Shown in pieces: positions 43,913 through 55,913 of a stretch of DNA of 57,901 nucleotides; position 1 is the first letter of the stretch, and each line of letters starts with the position of its first letter. The stretch covers positions 93,339 through 151,239 of the forward strand of contig CAMPET010000178.1 of NCBI GenBank assembly GCA_946803715.1, given 5' to 3'. The position numbers and the translations under genes are program-made. Below the pieces are notes generated by a model that saw only the letters and a list, made by a program, of their open reading frames with translations, was not told where the DNA came from and made no database searches. This DNA comes from Beroe ovata. Its lineage: Eukaryota > Ctenophora > Nuda > Beroida > Beroidae.

Positions 43913-45916
43913 TTAAAACTTTGGTTTCCGTTTTCTCCCAGAGTACTTTGAATCCGCAGTGACATCTTTGCCTTTGGCTCGCATTTTCTGCTTCTTATTC
44001 GCTATCCATTCTTTTTTCGTCACTTCTCCATGTCTTTTCCTCTTCTTTCCAGTGAACCTATGCAATCGCGGGGAATAGGTTCATGAGCTCGAAACTGAAT
44101 AGAAGGAACATAAGACAAGAAGGAACATAAGACAAGAAACTAATTGATAAGTGTGGGTGAATTTCAGCCTTCAGCATATTTGGTGAAAAGTAACAGTGCA
44201 GTAGAAAGGGTAACTGGTTGTATCAGTATGCATTTTTTCATGGTGTTCCCTTTCATCTCAGCTGTGTACAAAGCTGATAAGCGCCAGGGAATCAATTCAA
44301 TGTACTTCATACCTATCAAATATAAGTAGTACCTTGTGTGTACACTGTACAATGAGGAAATGTCGGGTACAGACCCAGAACTTAGTTCACACTTGGGAAA
44401 ATTACATCTAATCATTGTAAATTCACACCTTTCATTGTTGTATTTCACTGTGTCCTCCTCTTCTGATCCCAGAGCTTTAGGAAGAGTGTAATCAGTTACT
44501 GGTGTTCCAGCGAAAAGGCAAAGGAATATCTTCTTAGCCTTCGTACTGTTAGGGTAGTCGACAACAACACCACCGGTAAACCCACACCGTGTAGCTTGCT
44601 CTGTACAAGGGGGTACAAAATTGATGACTTTTTTGATTGTACAGTGTGCTTGGCGTATTTACAGCACACAGTGTACATTGTACAATATAGAATGTACATG
44701 GTACATCAGGAAATTTACGCCGACAAAGACATATGTAAGGTATGGTGGGATACTGGGATATGATACACTATCGAAAAAGCACTATGAACTAAAGACACAC
44801 ATCATATTATTTGTACATACTGAACTTATAGTTGAGAACTGGTTAAATTCGCATTTCAATATAGACCCAAGATGAATGGGACTTGTGTTGCCGATGTATA
44901 CAGGAGGCAAGTATACTTCATTGTTCGGTATGATACCTAGTTCTATGAGGTTGTACCTGTTATTAGTTCCATCTGTTTTGGTGACTCGGGATAAACTTGG
45001 AACACTGCCCGACCACCGCTCCTCTGAAATAAATACGGTCTAGATGTGAGCAGATGCTAGCTACTAGATAGTTTACCTATTTCAGACATTTTTCCTATTA
45101 AGTAGTTGGTCAAGATCTCATCAAATAAATAATAAACCGGTATTTCCATGCATATTCGCGACATTATAACTCCAGAGAAGTCTTACAACGTACCATTGAT
45201 GAGAATAGCATTGTGAAAAAGCGACGAAGACGTTTGATGGGATTGTGATGCGATTTGTCTGCATTACAGAGCCACTGCAGCACTGATATACTGAAAACAC
45301 AGACTTGTAAATCAATGAACAGATATTAATTGGAAATGGATTGTAAAGACAGCACGGAAAATATCAGAAATGATGATTGACATTTACCTAATAACCCCGT
45401 CAAATGAACCAGCTCTAAAAGGGACTCCTTGTCCTATATCTGACAAAACAACGTCGCCCTCAACTTCTCTTTCCACTGCCACTTCTACAAAACAACAAGG
45501 ATAAGGAAATAATGCAGAACAGAGTGAGTCAAAGCTGAGTCAATGAATGATGATAATTCTGATTTACCGAGCATACTGGGGCTAATGTCCATCCCCACCC
45601 AGAAGTGTCCTTCTTCTGTTATTGCTTCCCCACTCAACCCCGAGCCACAGCTGATACAAAACGAATCTTAGTAAAACGATGGACATGAACTGGGACATGA
45701 TATGATGATTTCCCTTATTTGCTGCCAATACTGTTGAATAACTTACCCAACATCGAGAATGAATGCTGGTGTATCTTCTGGTAAGTTCAATAATTCAACG
45801 GCTCTGGAGCTCATTGACATCTGAATATCGATAATCCGCGAATTGTTGGTATACTTGGTTGCCTCAGAGTCATTGTAGAACAGCTCGGGTGGGCCAATGT
45901 GCTCTGGACGAGACAT
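43913..45916 (-). CDS. BUD23: BUD23 18S rRNA (guanine-N7) methyltransferase
   Basis: S-adenosylmethionine-dependent methyltransferase that adds N7-methylguanosine to 18S rRNA during small-subunit maturation. The family works as a complex with TRMT112. Seven exons, minus strand: 45916-45747, 45650-45568, 45484-45388, 45290-45194, 45023-44957, 44600-44429, 44057-43913 (TAA). Phases all agree, giving 276 aa, matching the roughly 280-aa family. The N-terminus ([14 protein letters not shown]) and the SAM motif I LDVGCGSGLSG, split across the first intron, are intact. So are [22 protein letters not shown] and the basic tail SGRKRKPKF. No key residue appears lost. The receptor gene starts 290 bp downstream on the same strand; the GST gene is divergent, with starts 774 bp apart. 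Confidence 0.97.
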
Positions 45917-46689
45917 AACAGTAAAATTTACTTACCAAAAAGAATAATATAGATCACAACTCCCTAAGCATTCCAAGCTCAAATGCATTCCATCTCGTGA
46001 GAAAAAAAGCGCTCGATTTGAATCCGACGAGTATCTACCGAAATGATGCGCGGCACGCCGGACAATCTGTTCAGTGATTTAGAAAATTAAAATTGATCGT
46101 TATTCGTTATCATTTGATTTTTGATTAAATTAATACATTTAGATTCCCAAATTATGATGCAATATTGTTCATGTCATGAATTATCTGATAGCCGCGCCGC
46201 GCAAATTTTCAAAAAATTCACGATAATTTTTATTTCATTTATTATCTTTTCTTAAATTTGCTTCAGATGATTGAACATCGTAGACAGTGATACAAAGTCA
46301 ATTGAATCAAACCCACACACTTTTTCACCACAAATCTACTGACAGTTTCAAGGCATTATAGTCTCTTTTCTTAAATTTTATCTCCATTCTAATTGTTAAA
46401 TGTCAATAATGCAGCTGCAGCAATGGATCTATGCTGCAGTGCAGCATAGATCCATTGACATAACTCTATCTGGAAGTCCTAAACCTCAGATGACTCTCAT
46501 CAGTACTCTTGACTCTGTTCATAACTGCTGTGGGTTGCCACAGATCAAGACTGTTATTGCAATCATTTTTATTCCATTCATTTTCATTCAAATCTCTATT
46601 ACAAATGTGACCAAAAAAGCTATTATTTTTAAGTCGCTACAATCATAATTCATTTTAGCCCTTGATTGGATCCAAATTTAGTTGTAAGC
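45917..46689. promoter_or_regulatory. Shared divergent promoter region of BUD23 and GST
   Basis: 773 bp between the start codons of two head-to-head genes, so both promoters must lie here unless untranslated exons reach beyond it. It includes a perfect 37-bp palindrome at 46421-46457. I see no clear TATA box placed for either gene. The open frame at 46400-46648 has no recognisable domain and is not called. Confidence 0.5.
46421..46457. repeat. Perfect 18-bp-arm palindrome
   Basis: CAATGGATCTATGCTGCA, one base, then its exact reverse complement. It lies 233 bp upstream of the GST start codon and 505 bp upstream of BUD23. It may be a dyad binding site or a foldback remnant. Confidence 0.8.
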
Positions 46690-48849
46690 ATGTCATCAAT
46701 CAAAGTTACCTACTTTGATATTGAGGGAGCTGCGGAGAAGTTGAGGTTGGCTCTATGTGTTTGCAACAAAGATTTTGAAGATAACAGGATTGACTATGTT
46801 AAGGTGAATTTAGGTTGGAACTCATTCAATTGAATATCATGCTGAAGATGAATCAAAGATAGATCTTACTATCTTCTTATTCAGGAATGGGGAACAATGA
46901 AGTCATCTATGCCTTATGAACAGCTACCTGTGCTAGAGATTACTGAGGCTGATGGTTCAACCAAAACATTGGCTCAGAGCCCTGCTCTTCTTAAATGGAT
47001 TGCTAGGAAATTTGACAATAGTGGTTTGAACAAGCTTAGCCAACTCAATTCTTATATGTCCATGAATTTTATAAACAGTTAATTTATCATTTCTCCACTT
47101 CAAGGTACTCTCTATCCTACTGATCCAACTGAAATGATGAAAGTAGAGGGGATGCTTGGCCTGTCAGATGATTTGGCAAAAGCATTTATGCCATCTGTCT
47201 ATCTTGGGTTTGAGAATTTTGATCATTCCAAGTTTGGACATCCTGCTGATGTAAGTTTTTGATGAATTTCTATTCTTCATATTTTGTATCGTTTATCATC
47301 TGTTATTAATCAGATGACTGAATTAATTGAAATTTCAGTGGCCTGAAAGGGAAGCAACTGTTGAGCATGTACAAGAAAAATTTATGGCGAATGATCTCTC
47401 AAGATTCATGAAGTACTTCTCTGATGCCATTGAAAAGAATGGAAATCAGTATGTAACTGGGAAAAATCTGACCATTGCTGATATACAATTTCTGGTCCAA
47501 ACGAGACAACTGTGTGCTGTAAGTGAACAAGGAATAAGTTTCTTAACATTGAGCTTGAAATCTCCCACTTGAATTTTAGTTTGTAATTAATTGCAGGGTT
47601 GGGCAAAGCATGTCCCTAAGGACTGCTTGGAAGCTTTCCCTGTCATAATGTCTTGGTTGGATCGCATGTATTCAATTCCTCAAATAAGAAGATGGTATAA
47701 GATGGATCATGATATGTCCATCAAGCTAACTTACTTTAATATTGCTGGTGCAGCTGAGAAACTCAGGCTTGCCTTGGCATACTGTGGAAAAGAGTTTGAA
47801 GATGAAAGGATTGGATTCCAGGTCAGTTAAGTATTATAGATTCGGCCCTTTGACTTCTACATAAATCTATGCTGTTGGTTCCTTTAAGTGTCTATTGGCA
47901 CCAAAGTCTAAGCTGACAATTCACAGGATTGGCCTTCTCTCAAAGCAACATTGCCATATGGTCAAGTTCCAGTGATGAATGTTTCGGATCCCAAAACAGG
48001 AAAGAGTGAATTAGTCACTCAGAGTGGTGGCATGCTACGATGGATTGCCATGAAGTTTGACAGCACAGGTTCAGCAGTGACTGCACGCTAATTGCTCACA
48101 TGCATATTCAGGTTGCAATTGCATCTTTTTGTAAAAATTTATAGCAAGTTAATATTTTGATATCATAGGTAGACTTCTTCCACATGATAATGAGAAGATG
48201 TTGAAGGTAGAAGAGATGATTGGTCTCTCGGATGACCTTACAAAAGCTTGGAGTCCTTCCCTCTACCTGGGGATGAGACATGAGATTTTCGGTCACCCTC
48301 AAGAGGTGAATCAATCATTCCATTGCAATTGGAAATCATGTAGGTATACCTGTAAATTTAAGGTGTCACGTACTTTGAGGTCAGATATGTCATGTGTAAG
48401 TTTCTTCAACTGCAGTGGCCAGAGAAAGACGAAGTTGTAAAGACGGTCAGAGAAAAGTTCCTCGCCACTGAGCTACCAAAGTTCATGAGGTTTTTCACCA
48501 CAGCACTGAAAAACACTGGAGAAACATTCCTGGCTGCGGACCATGTTACTATTGCTGATCTGCAAGTTCTTCCCCAGCTTCAATACTTCACCAAGGTACA
48601 TCATCACCTTCAAGCCATCAATCATGTTATTTGGATAATAGATCAAAGCTCACATGGTGGAAATTAATTGTAATGGGGGGAGGGAAACTATAATCACTAG
48701 AGAAGGTAATAATATTGTACAAATGTCATTACTCACAGGGGATAGCTGATCATGTTCCAGCTGACTGTTTGGATGCATATCCCGTTGTTACCCAATGGAT
48801 GGAGAGGATGCTGCAAATCCCACAGATTAACCAGTGGTACAACAAGTAG
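46690..48849 (+). CDS. Tandem two-domain glutathione S-transferase
   Basis: Cytosolic GST with two complete domains in one chain. Nine exons: 46690-46803, 46885-47023, 47105-47250, 47339-47518, 47597-47821, 47927-48068, 48169-48305, 48416-48595, 48739-48849 (TAG). Phases are consistent, giving 457 aa. Domain 1 is about 1-229 and domain 2 about 234-457. Exon 5 encodes the end of the first and the start of the second without a stop, so the fusion is in the gene. Each domain keeps the catalytic Tyr in TYF (Tyr8, Tyr239), the Trp/Lys and xLP/xVP glutathione-site elements, the QS pair (AQSPALLKW; TQSGGMLRW), and TIAD in helix 6. Fold and class resemble the sigma/alpha/mu/pi Tyr-type group. The two halves share intron positions, which points to internal duplication. 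RtcB follows 648 bp downstream on the same strand. Confidence 0.94.
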
Positions 48850-49497
48850 ACAGCGAAGCAGCTACTAAAGCAGGGAGTTGGGAGCACTGATCCTCCATTG
48901 AGTGACCCTCATTTGATCTATGATTGCAATGTCATTCTGCAATTGTATATACCTAGTGTTGTAATGATGAAGTTCTACCCAACTTCCATTAAACTTTATA
49001 TCTTTATTTTACTACTTAACTGTATTGTATACTTTTTGTGTTTATGATTAAAGAGTTCCATGTAGCAGGTAGCTATGCTTATTTTACAATTTTTCAAAAA
49101 GATAAATTTTCAGTGAGACTGTTAAGACCAATATTTGGAAAGCTTATTTTTGGGTGCTATCTGCATTTAAAACGAGAGACAAGTGCACAATGCTAACGCT
49201 NCCATTATATTGAGATTACGAGATAACAACATTTTACATATTTTACTATTAAATTTACTATAACGTTTATTCTATTAAATTTATTCTATTACATGTTTAT
49301 ATTCGTGAGGCAATTGGATAAATCCATTACGTTTTCTTTTACTGATGACGTAACTCTGTTTCACTACCACTCCTGAGATGAGCGTATTGATATTGAATAC
49401 ATGTGAAGTAATTAAGAGCAGTTATCTAATAAGTAAACTTCATTTCATCGAACTGGTGATCAACCAATACATGTAACCAATCACAGCTCATAGAAAA
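48850..49497. other. GST-RtcB intergenic region (first copy)
   Basis: Holds the GST 3' untranslated region and the RtcB promoter; an N interrupts it at 49201. It is repeated almost identically at 55287-55913. No separate gene is seen. Confidence 0.7.
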
Positions 49498-50178
<681 letters not shown>

Positions 50179-50179
50179 N

Positions 50180-50934
50180 AGTTAAAAGGACAATCCCTTT
50201 TTTCCAAGGAAAGTAATTGGTTACGATGACTCCAGTGAGGTCAGCGCCACTCTCGACCTTATGCTTTTCAATCCTAGATCATTGAATAACAAAGTGAATG
50301 ATGTTATGAGTCTGTTAGATAATAGGGACATTGCCATTGCTTCTATTTGTGAAACCTGGCTCAATGATGACTCAAACTCCACTACAAGCATTGTCAAATC
50401 TTATGGTTACTCTATACTCCATGAATTTAGGAAAGACATGAGAGGGGGAGGTGTTGCAGTCGTTTTCAGAATGGGATTACCCGTTTCTCAATACAAAACT
50501 TCCAGAAGATTCGAAAGCTTTGAATTAATTGCAGTTTGGATAAAATGTGAAATGGGAAAAATAGCCTTGGTGACCTTATACAGGACAGGACCTCTTACAT
50601 CCACTTTCCTTAATGAACTTGACTTATTAATTTCAGATTTATCAACAAAATCAGATAACTTCATTATTGCTGGGGATATGAATGTGCACTTTGAAACAAC
50701 ATCTGGTATTGAGAAACAGTGCATGGAAATATTCAATTCTTATGGAATGAGAAAATTGGTGGATCACCCGACTCATGCTGGTGGTGGATCTTTAGACCAG
50801 ATTTTCCTTCACTCACTCAATGATACTGTCTCAGGCACGGCTACTGTAGAGCCTCTCAACTCTTTGGGGTCTGATCATTTTCCTATTTTGTATTCTCTCA
50901 ACACCCACACGAAAGGCAAGTACTTCAAAGANTG
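50180..50934 (+). mobile_element. Non-LTR retrotransposon fragment: apurinic-type endonuclease domain
   Basis: A continuous frame (ATG 50261, open to the N at 50932) of about 224 aa is the endonuclease domain of a LINE ORF2. It has an N-terminal FNPRSLNNK, then CETWL, the catalytic GDMNVH, and the SDHFPI motif near its end. The reverse-transcriptase part lies at 52335-52885, separated by unrelated GC-rich DNA and two Ns. So the element is broken, or pieced together from several copies by the assembly. It is on the same strand as RtcB. Confidence 0.85.
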
Positions 50935-51247
50935 ACGAAGGATCTAACGCAGCCTGAGCTAAGAATTCTAAATTGTACCTATAGTAATCTAAAATCATTA
51001 TTCTAATCCAATTCACGTATTTTCTTGTCTATCAAATCGTTAGTGAGTCCCACTAGAAGATGATCTAAACGGAAACTGCAGAATGTTGGAGCCATTTGCT
51101 ATTGAGTTACTTCCTGACAGCCATTCGAGTTTTGTTGAGCGTCCTCCGTCTCCTTCAAGAAGACCCTTTGTATTTTGCGCAGGCCGTGCGTAAAAAGTAC
51201 ACAGAGTAGGCATAATTGAGCCGCGGCGCGTAATGCGCGTAACCTGC

Positions 51248-51311
51248 TAAATTTCCCCCTACCCTTGCCAGGGATAAAATCCCGCCAGCAAGGGTAGGGT
51301 GAAATCCTACA
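51248..51311. mobile_element. Truncated/rearranged family A element
   Basis: In reverse orientation it carries the TTGTAGGATTTCACCCTACC end and the internal GGCGGGATTTTATCCC block of family A (13338 copy), but the opposite end is diverged. I find no clear target duplication. Confidence 0.65.
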
Positions 51312-51359
51312 AATGTTTCCATAAATATGTTTGGGCATTCAGATAAGATGAGATACGAC

Positions 51360-51960
51360 AATATTTAAGCCTTGAAACCAACACAATTGATGTCAATCGA
51401 TGATAGACCCTGTCGAATATTTCGTTTCGCGCGCGGGTTGACAGGGTCTGACGCAAGCCGCTTTGCGGCTTGCATCAACGGTCTAGCATCGCCAGACAAC
51501 GTAACGTGTGTGCACACGTTGCGCGCCCCTGTTCTACTCAGTGAACTGAAAAGTCGTAGAAAGAGACGCGCAGCGCGCGCGGAGTATTTGGCCTGGCCTG
51601 GGTCACGCAGCGCGGGAACAGTAACGTGCAATTCAAAGCCACTGAGCAGCTGGCCAGCTGAGCTGCACTGCGCGCGGAGTATTTGGGCCAGGCAACGTGG
51701 CACAGGAACATGTTTCTGCGCCGCGCTGCCTGGCCCAAATACTCCGCGCGCGCTGCCGCGGCGCTGCGCTGCTCAACTCGGCCGTGGCTAAGTGGCTTGC
51801 GACATTTAAGATCAGCTTATCAAAAAAACGCGCAACTTGAGCATATGTCATAGGTGGGGAACTGGGGAAATTTTTAATTTAATTGGGGCGCGCGCGCGAA
51901 TTCATTCTTTATGGTGCCCGCCACATCGCAGCAGGAAGTTACGAGACAGCTGCCGACCTG
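51360..51960. repeat. GC-rich repeat patch with 24-bp-arm hairpin
   Basis: CpG-rich repeat DNA unlike its AT-rich surroundings. It includes a 24-bp perfect inverted repeat (51671-51694 and 51727-51750) centred on a GGAGTATTTGGGCC motif that also recurs as single copies nearby. A GCAAGCCGC/GCGGCTTGC hairpin is at about 51452-51472. The segment at about 51505-51556 resembles 12668-12725, and shared pieces also occur near 53690. Open frames here are CpG-repeat artefacts. Confidence 0.65.
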
Positions 51961-52220
51961 GTCACGAAAATTATTTTAATAATAATAATTTTACGATTAC
52001 TATTGCATATTGAGTTTTTGCTGGTTATGCTCACTTTTATGTGTTTTTTCAGATTAGTGTCTTTTCTGCAGCAATTATTCCTGAATTTTATTTAGTCATT
52101 GATTTCTCAACCAGCTGTACTGCTCCATAAAAATTGAGATTCTAATGAAAACCCTTGATTTTGAGCCATCCTTTTCCAATAAGCACATAATTTGTTTTAA
52201 GATCGTTTGTACCTGATTAA

Positions 52221-52885
52221 TAACCTTTGGATATGCAGACGATCACCAGATATCCAAAACGTTCACACCATCTGAACAGATCCACCTGCTAACAACTCAG
52301 ATTAATGACTGTTTTGATATTATCAGAAAATGGNCTTGTCAAGGTTGTAAATGATATTTTAGTTGCTTCTGATGAACAAACGGCAACCATTGTAATGCTA
52401 CTAGACCTCAGCGCTGCCTTTGACACTGTTGACCATTCCTTGCTTCTTAACATCTTGAAAAACGAAATAGGCATCAGGGGAACAGCGCTGTCATGGTTCA
52501 CAAGTTTCCTCAAGAGCCGATCACAGAGAATCCGACTTGGAAGTATAACATCTGACACCATAACCATCAAATTTGGTGTACCACAGGGATCCGTTTTGGG
52601 CCCAGTACTTTTTAACATCTATATTAGGTCCATATACATGTGTGTCAAAATGCTCGGCTTCAACATCTTTGGATATGCAGACGATCACCAGATATCCAAA
52701 ACGTTCACACCATCTGAACAGATTCACCTGCTAACAACTCTGATTAATGACTGTTTTGATATTATCAGAAAATGGATGTCAAAATACTACCTTCAACTAA
52801 ACGAACCTAAGACTCAGATAATAGTTTTCGGCTCAAGTAGGATACTCAATCAAATCATGATTAATGGTGTCAATCTTGTTAGTGG
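52221..52885 (+). mobile_element. Non-LTR retrotransposon fragment: reverse transcriptase domain
   Basis: From 52335 the frame encodes RT palm motifs: LDLSAAFDTVDH, GVPQGSVLGPVLF and the catalytic YADD, as in Jockey/CR1/L2-type LINEs. It ends at the N at 52886. Just before the N at 52334, about 110 bp (52221-52333) duplicates the YADD region at 52665-52776. This means two overlapping LINE contigs were placed in tandem. Not an intact element. Confidence 0.85.
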
Positions 52886-52886
52886 N

Positions 52887-53234
52887 ACAATATTTGAAAC
52901 CAATCCCGTTCAAGGTAAAGATGAACTGAGGGATGGGATATATCAGCAGTTAAGAGAAATCTCTAGGTCACCACTTTTCTTTGAGACTGGTCAGGTAGAA
53001 TCTGAACATTGCAGTCCTTATTCATCCTATAATGTGTTGGATATAGGACTTCAACAAGGCATTAAACCACAAAATAGCTCCAACAAACAAGATCAAAATG
53101 ATCTCCCTGATCAAAGTTACTCAATTCCACAGGACAATTTCTTAGAAGTTTTTCAAAAACACTGGTCAGATGAAGAGGCTGCTGATTTGGCTGCATGCCT
53201 AGAGGCATCACTGCATTCCAACTCTAGATACTGA
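52887..53234 (+). CDS. Partial C-terminal open frame, unrecognised
   Basis: An open frame begins at the N (52886) and ends at TGA 53234, about 115 residues. It is polar, Gln/Asn/Ser-rich, and ends in an acidic amphipathic helix (SDEEAADLAACLE) that loosely resembles a ubiquitin-interacting motif. It is not LINE-like and shares no frame logic with the RT before the gap. It may be the last exon of an unrelated gene on another contig, or chance. I give no function. Confidence 0.3.
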   Translation, partial: TIFETNPVQGKDELRDGIYQQLREISRSPLFFETGQVESEHCSPYSSYNVLDIGLQQGIKPQNSSNKQDQNDLPDQSYSIPQDNFLEVFQKHWSDEEAADLAACLEASLHSNSRY

Positions 53235-53807
53235 TAAATCAATTGGAATGTTCCTGATAACTAGTTTCAAAATAATTGGTAATCAATGTAATAATAGCAT
53301 AATGAAAATGATATACTGAGGAGCCTTGTCCAGGCCTGGTTTATTAAAGAAAGCCATGCACATATGTATAAGATGTTGTATATATGGTTTACAATTGAAC
53401 TCATTGAACTGATAACAGGCCCAAGACATTTTGAACAGGTCTATGCCATGTCTTCACTGTGCCAAAGCTTGTATGTTGCAGGGTTCACATGAATATATGA
53501 TATATGAATATATGATATATGTTATTTTAAAATTTGACCTAAAAAGTATAAGATAAGATAAGTATCAAATGATGTAGCAAATCATTTCCCATGTTGATAT
53601 GCGATATAATCAATTCGTTTGTCCGTGTCGAGAATTTCGTCTTGCGCGCGCGGCGTGAACTTTTATTTCACTCAGATGTATTTTGTTTGCCTGGCGATGC
53701 TAGGCCCAGCTGACGCGAGCCGCGAAGCGGCGAGCGCCAGCTGAGAATAATTTGCGGCGCGCGCGCAATGAAATTCTCGACAGGGGCTATCATCGACAGC
53801 CAATATT

Positions 53808-53907
53808 TTGTAAGATTTATCCAACATCTGTCTCTAGCGCGCGGCGCGCGCCTTCATCGATGAAGACGCGCGCGAGCGCGAAAAACAGGTCAGAAAACAT
53901 CTGACAA
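53808..53907. mobile_element. Family B foldback MITE, copy B2
   Basis: A 100-bp hairpin-like element with degenerate TTGTAAGAT / ATCTGACAA ends and a CG-alternating core around CTTCATCGATGAAG. No clean target duplication. It lies just to the right of the empty-site homologue of the B1 insertion. Confidence 0.65.
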
Positions 53908-53991
53908 GACTTATTTTGACGCCATTCGCTTCACGGCTTGCATTAACGGTCAAGCATCGCCAGATAACAATTTATAAGTTGCCAATTTTTA

Positions 53992-54083
53992 TTGTCAGAT
54001 ATTTTATCTGACCTCAGTTTCTCGCGCGCGGCGCGCGCCTTCGATGAAGGCGCGCGAGAAACAGGTCAGGTAACATCTGACAA
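53992..54083. mobile_element. Family B foldback MITE, copy B3
   Basis: A 92-bp hairpin with TTGTCAGAT / ATCTGACAA ends, AACAGGTCAG inner arms and a CG-rich centre. ATTTTTAT occurs at both flanks, next to or within a base or two of the ends, so an 8-bp target duplication is likely. Confidence 0.7.
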
Positions 54084-54998
54084 GATTTTTATACTTCAAT
54101 ATGCATCTTGATTGCTGAATCTTATTAGTAAATATCTTTAACATGCTTATACTTCATGTGGGGCAGCTTGTTGAGGTTATTCTTGTTGTTGTTTGGAGCC
54201 AACATGCAATACTTGCCTTACATTTTTTATGAATGCTTTGCCTACAGGCTTGGTTATGAAATTGAAAGACTCTCCACTCAATAGTCAGAAGATGGCAAAA
54301 GTAGCAGTATGAAGCTATGCCTCTTTGCGCCCATAGAACAATCTAATTCTGAATCTACCCGATGTGTATTGATACTCTTTGTTAGTGACTAAGCGCCCAT
54401 TGAAAATTTGGGTGAGGTATCTAAAACCCCTAACCCCAGTTCAGTTCAGTTCAGCAATTTTGACCGATCCCATCAGGACTTTCACACTAGTCAATAATGC
54501 TTCTGCCCTCAGCTTGTACCCCTGTTAGCAGCTTAATCCAGGAGGGAGTTTACCTGGATGGCTAAGTACCCTCTGGTTGGTGAATGACTTTGAGCTCGTC
54601 AATAGTCCCGGCTTCCTTCACCTCTCATGGTAGAGTGTTCGAGTTTCCACACCTTAGCTCCCTTCACCGAAGGGGTGTCCTTGAAAACAAAACCCGGTCC
54701 GTTTGGGGCTAGTCCCTTGTATATGTGCCACTAATATAAAAGTTAAAATTATTATTATTATATCTTGAACATGTGAATAATCATATACCTCTCTCTCCTT
54801 TGCTGGAGGGACTGCATATTGAGGAAATTGAGTCTGCTCCAATAGTCTCAATCTTTGCAGCCCAGGACAAGATATGTGAAGTTTCTCTGGACTTGCTCCA
54901 GCTGTGCAATCTCACAAGTGATTTATAGTGAGCTTTCATCACCTCCACTGATCAGCATTTAAAAGCCCCTAGAATCCAGTTTGCAACTCTGGTAGCTG
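54084..54998. other. Unassigned, probably repeat-derived DNA
   Basis: No supportable gene. It includes a TTCAG run at about 54437-54455 and an ATT/TTA trinucleotide tail at about 54748-54762 that could be the 3' end of a LINE. It ends at the N at 54999. Confidence 0.45.
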
Positions 54999-54999
54999 N

Positions 55000-55286
55000 C
55001 CAGCTTCAATACTTCACCAAGGTACATCATCAACTTTTTTACAACATTCAAGCCATCAATCATGTTATTTGGATAATAGATCGAAGCTCACATGGTGGAA
55101 ATTAATTGTAATGGGGGAGGGAAACTATAATCACTAGAGAAGGTAATAATATTGTACAAATGTCATTACCAACAGGGGATAGCTGATCACGTTCCAGCTG
55201 ACTGTTTGGATGCATATCCCGTTGTTACCCAATGGATGGAAAGGATGCTGCAAATCCCACAGATTAACCAGTGGTACAACAAGTAG
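55000..55286 (+). pseudogene. 3' end of the GST gene, second copy
   Basis: After the N, the last 21 bases of GST exon 8 (55000-55020) and the whole of exon 9 (55176-55286, TAG) reappear nearly unchanged, followed by the same 3' flank as 48850-49497. No upstream GST exons are attached. Most simply this is the same locus from the other haplotype. Confidence 0.75.
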
Positions 55287-55913
55287 ACAGTGAGGCAGCA
55301 GCTGCTAAAGCAGGGAGTTGGGAGTACTGATCCTCCATTGAGTGACCCTCATTTGATCTATGATTGCAATGTCATTCTGCAATTGTGTATACCTAGTGTT
55401 GTAATGATGAAGTTCGACCCAACTTCCATTAAACTTTATATCTTTATTTTACTACTTAACTTTATTGTATACTTTTCGTGTTTATGATTAAAGAGTTCCA
55501 TGTAGCAGACAGCTATGCTTATTTAAAAATTTTTCAAAAAGACGAATTTTCAGTGAGACTGTTAAGACCAATATTTGGAAAGCTTGTTTTTGTGTCAGAG
55601 TTCAGAAGAGTAAATGACTCCATTATATTGAGATTACGAGATAACAACATTTTACATATTTTACTATTGAATTTACTATAACATTAACTATAACATTTAT
55701 TCTATTACATGTTTATATTCGTGAGGCAATTGGATAAATCCATTACGTTTTCTTTTACTGATGACGTAACTCTGTTTCACTACCACTCCTGAGATGAGCG
55801 TATTGATATTGAATACATGTGAAGTAATTAAGAGCAGTTATCTAATAAGTAAACTTCATTTCATCGAACTGGTGATCAACCAATACATGTAACCAATCAC
55901 AGCTCATAGAAAA

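Noticed and set aside
51365-51851. Frames of 66-139 codons on both strands
   Set aside because: GC-rich inverted-repeat DNA shared with other repeat patches in the window; no recognisable protein.
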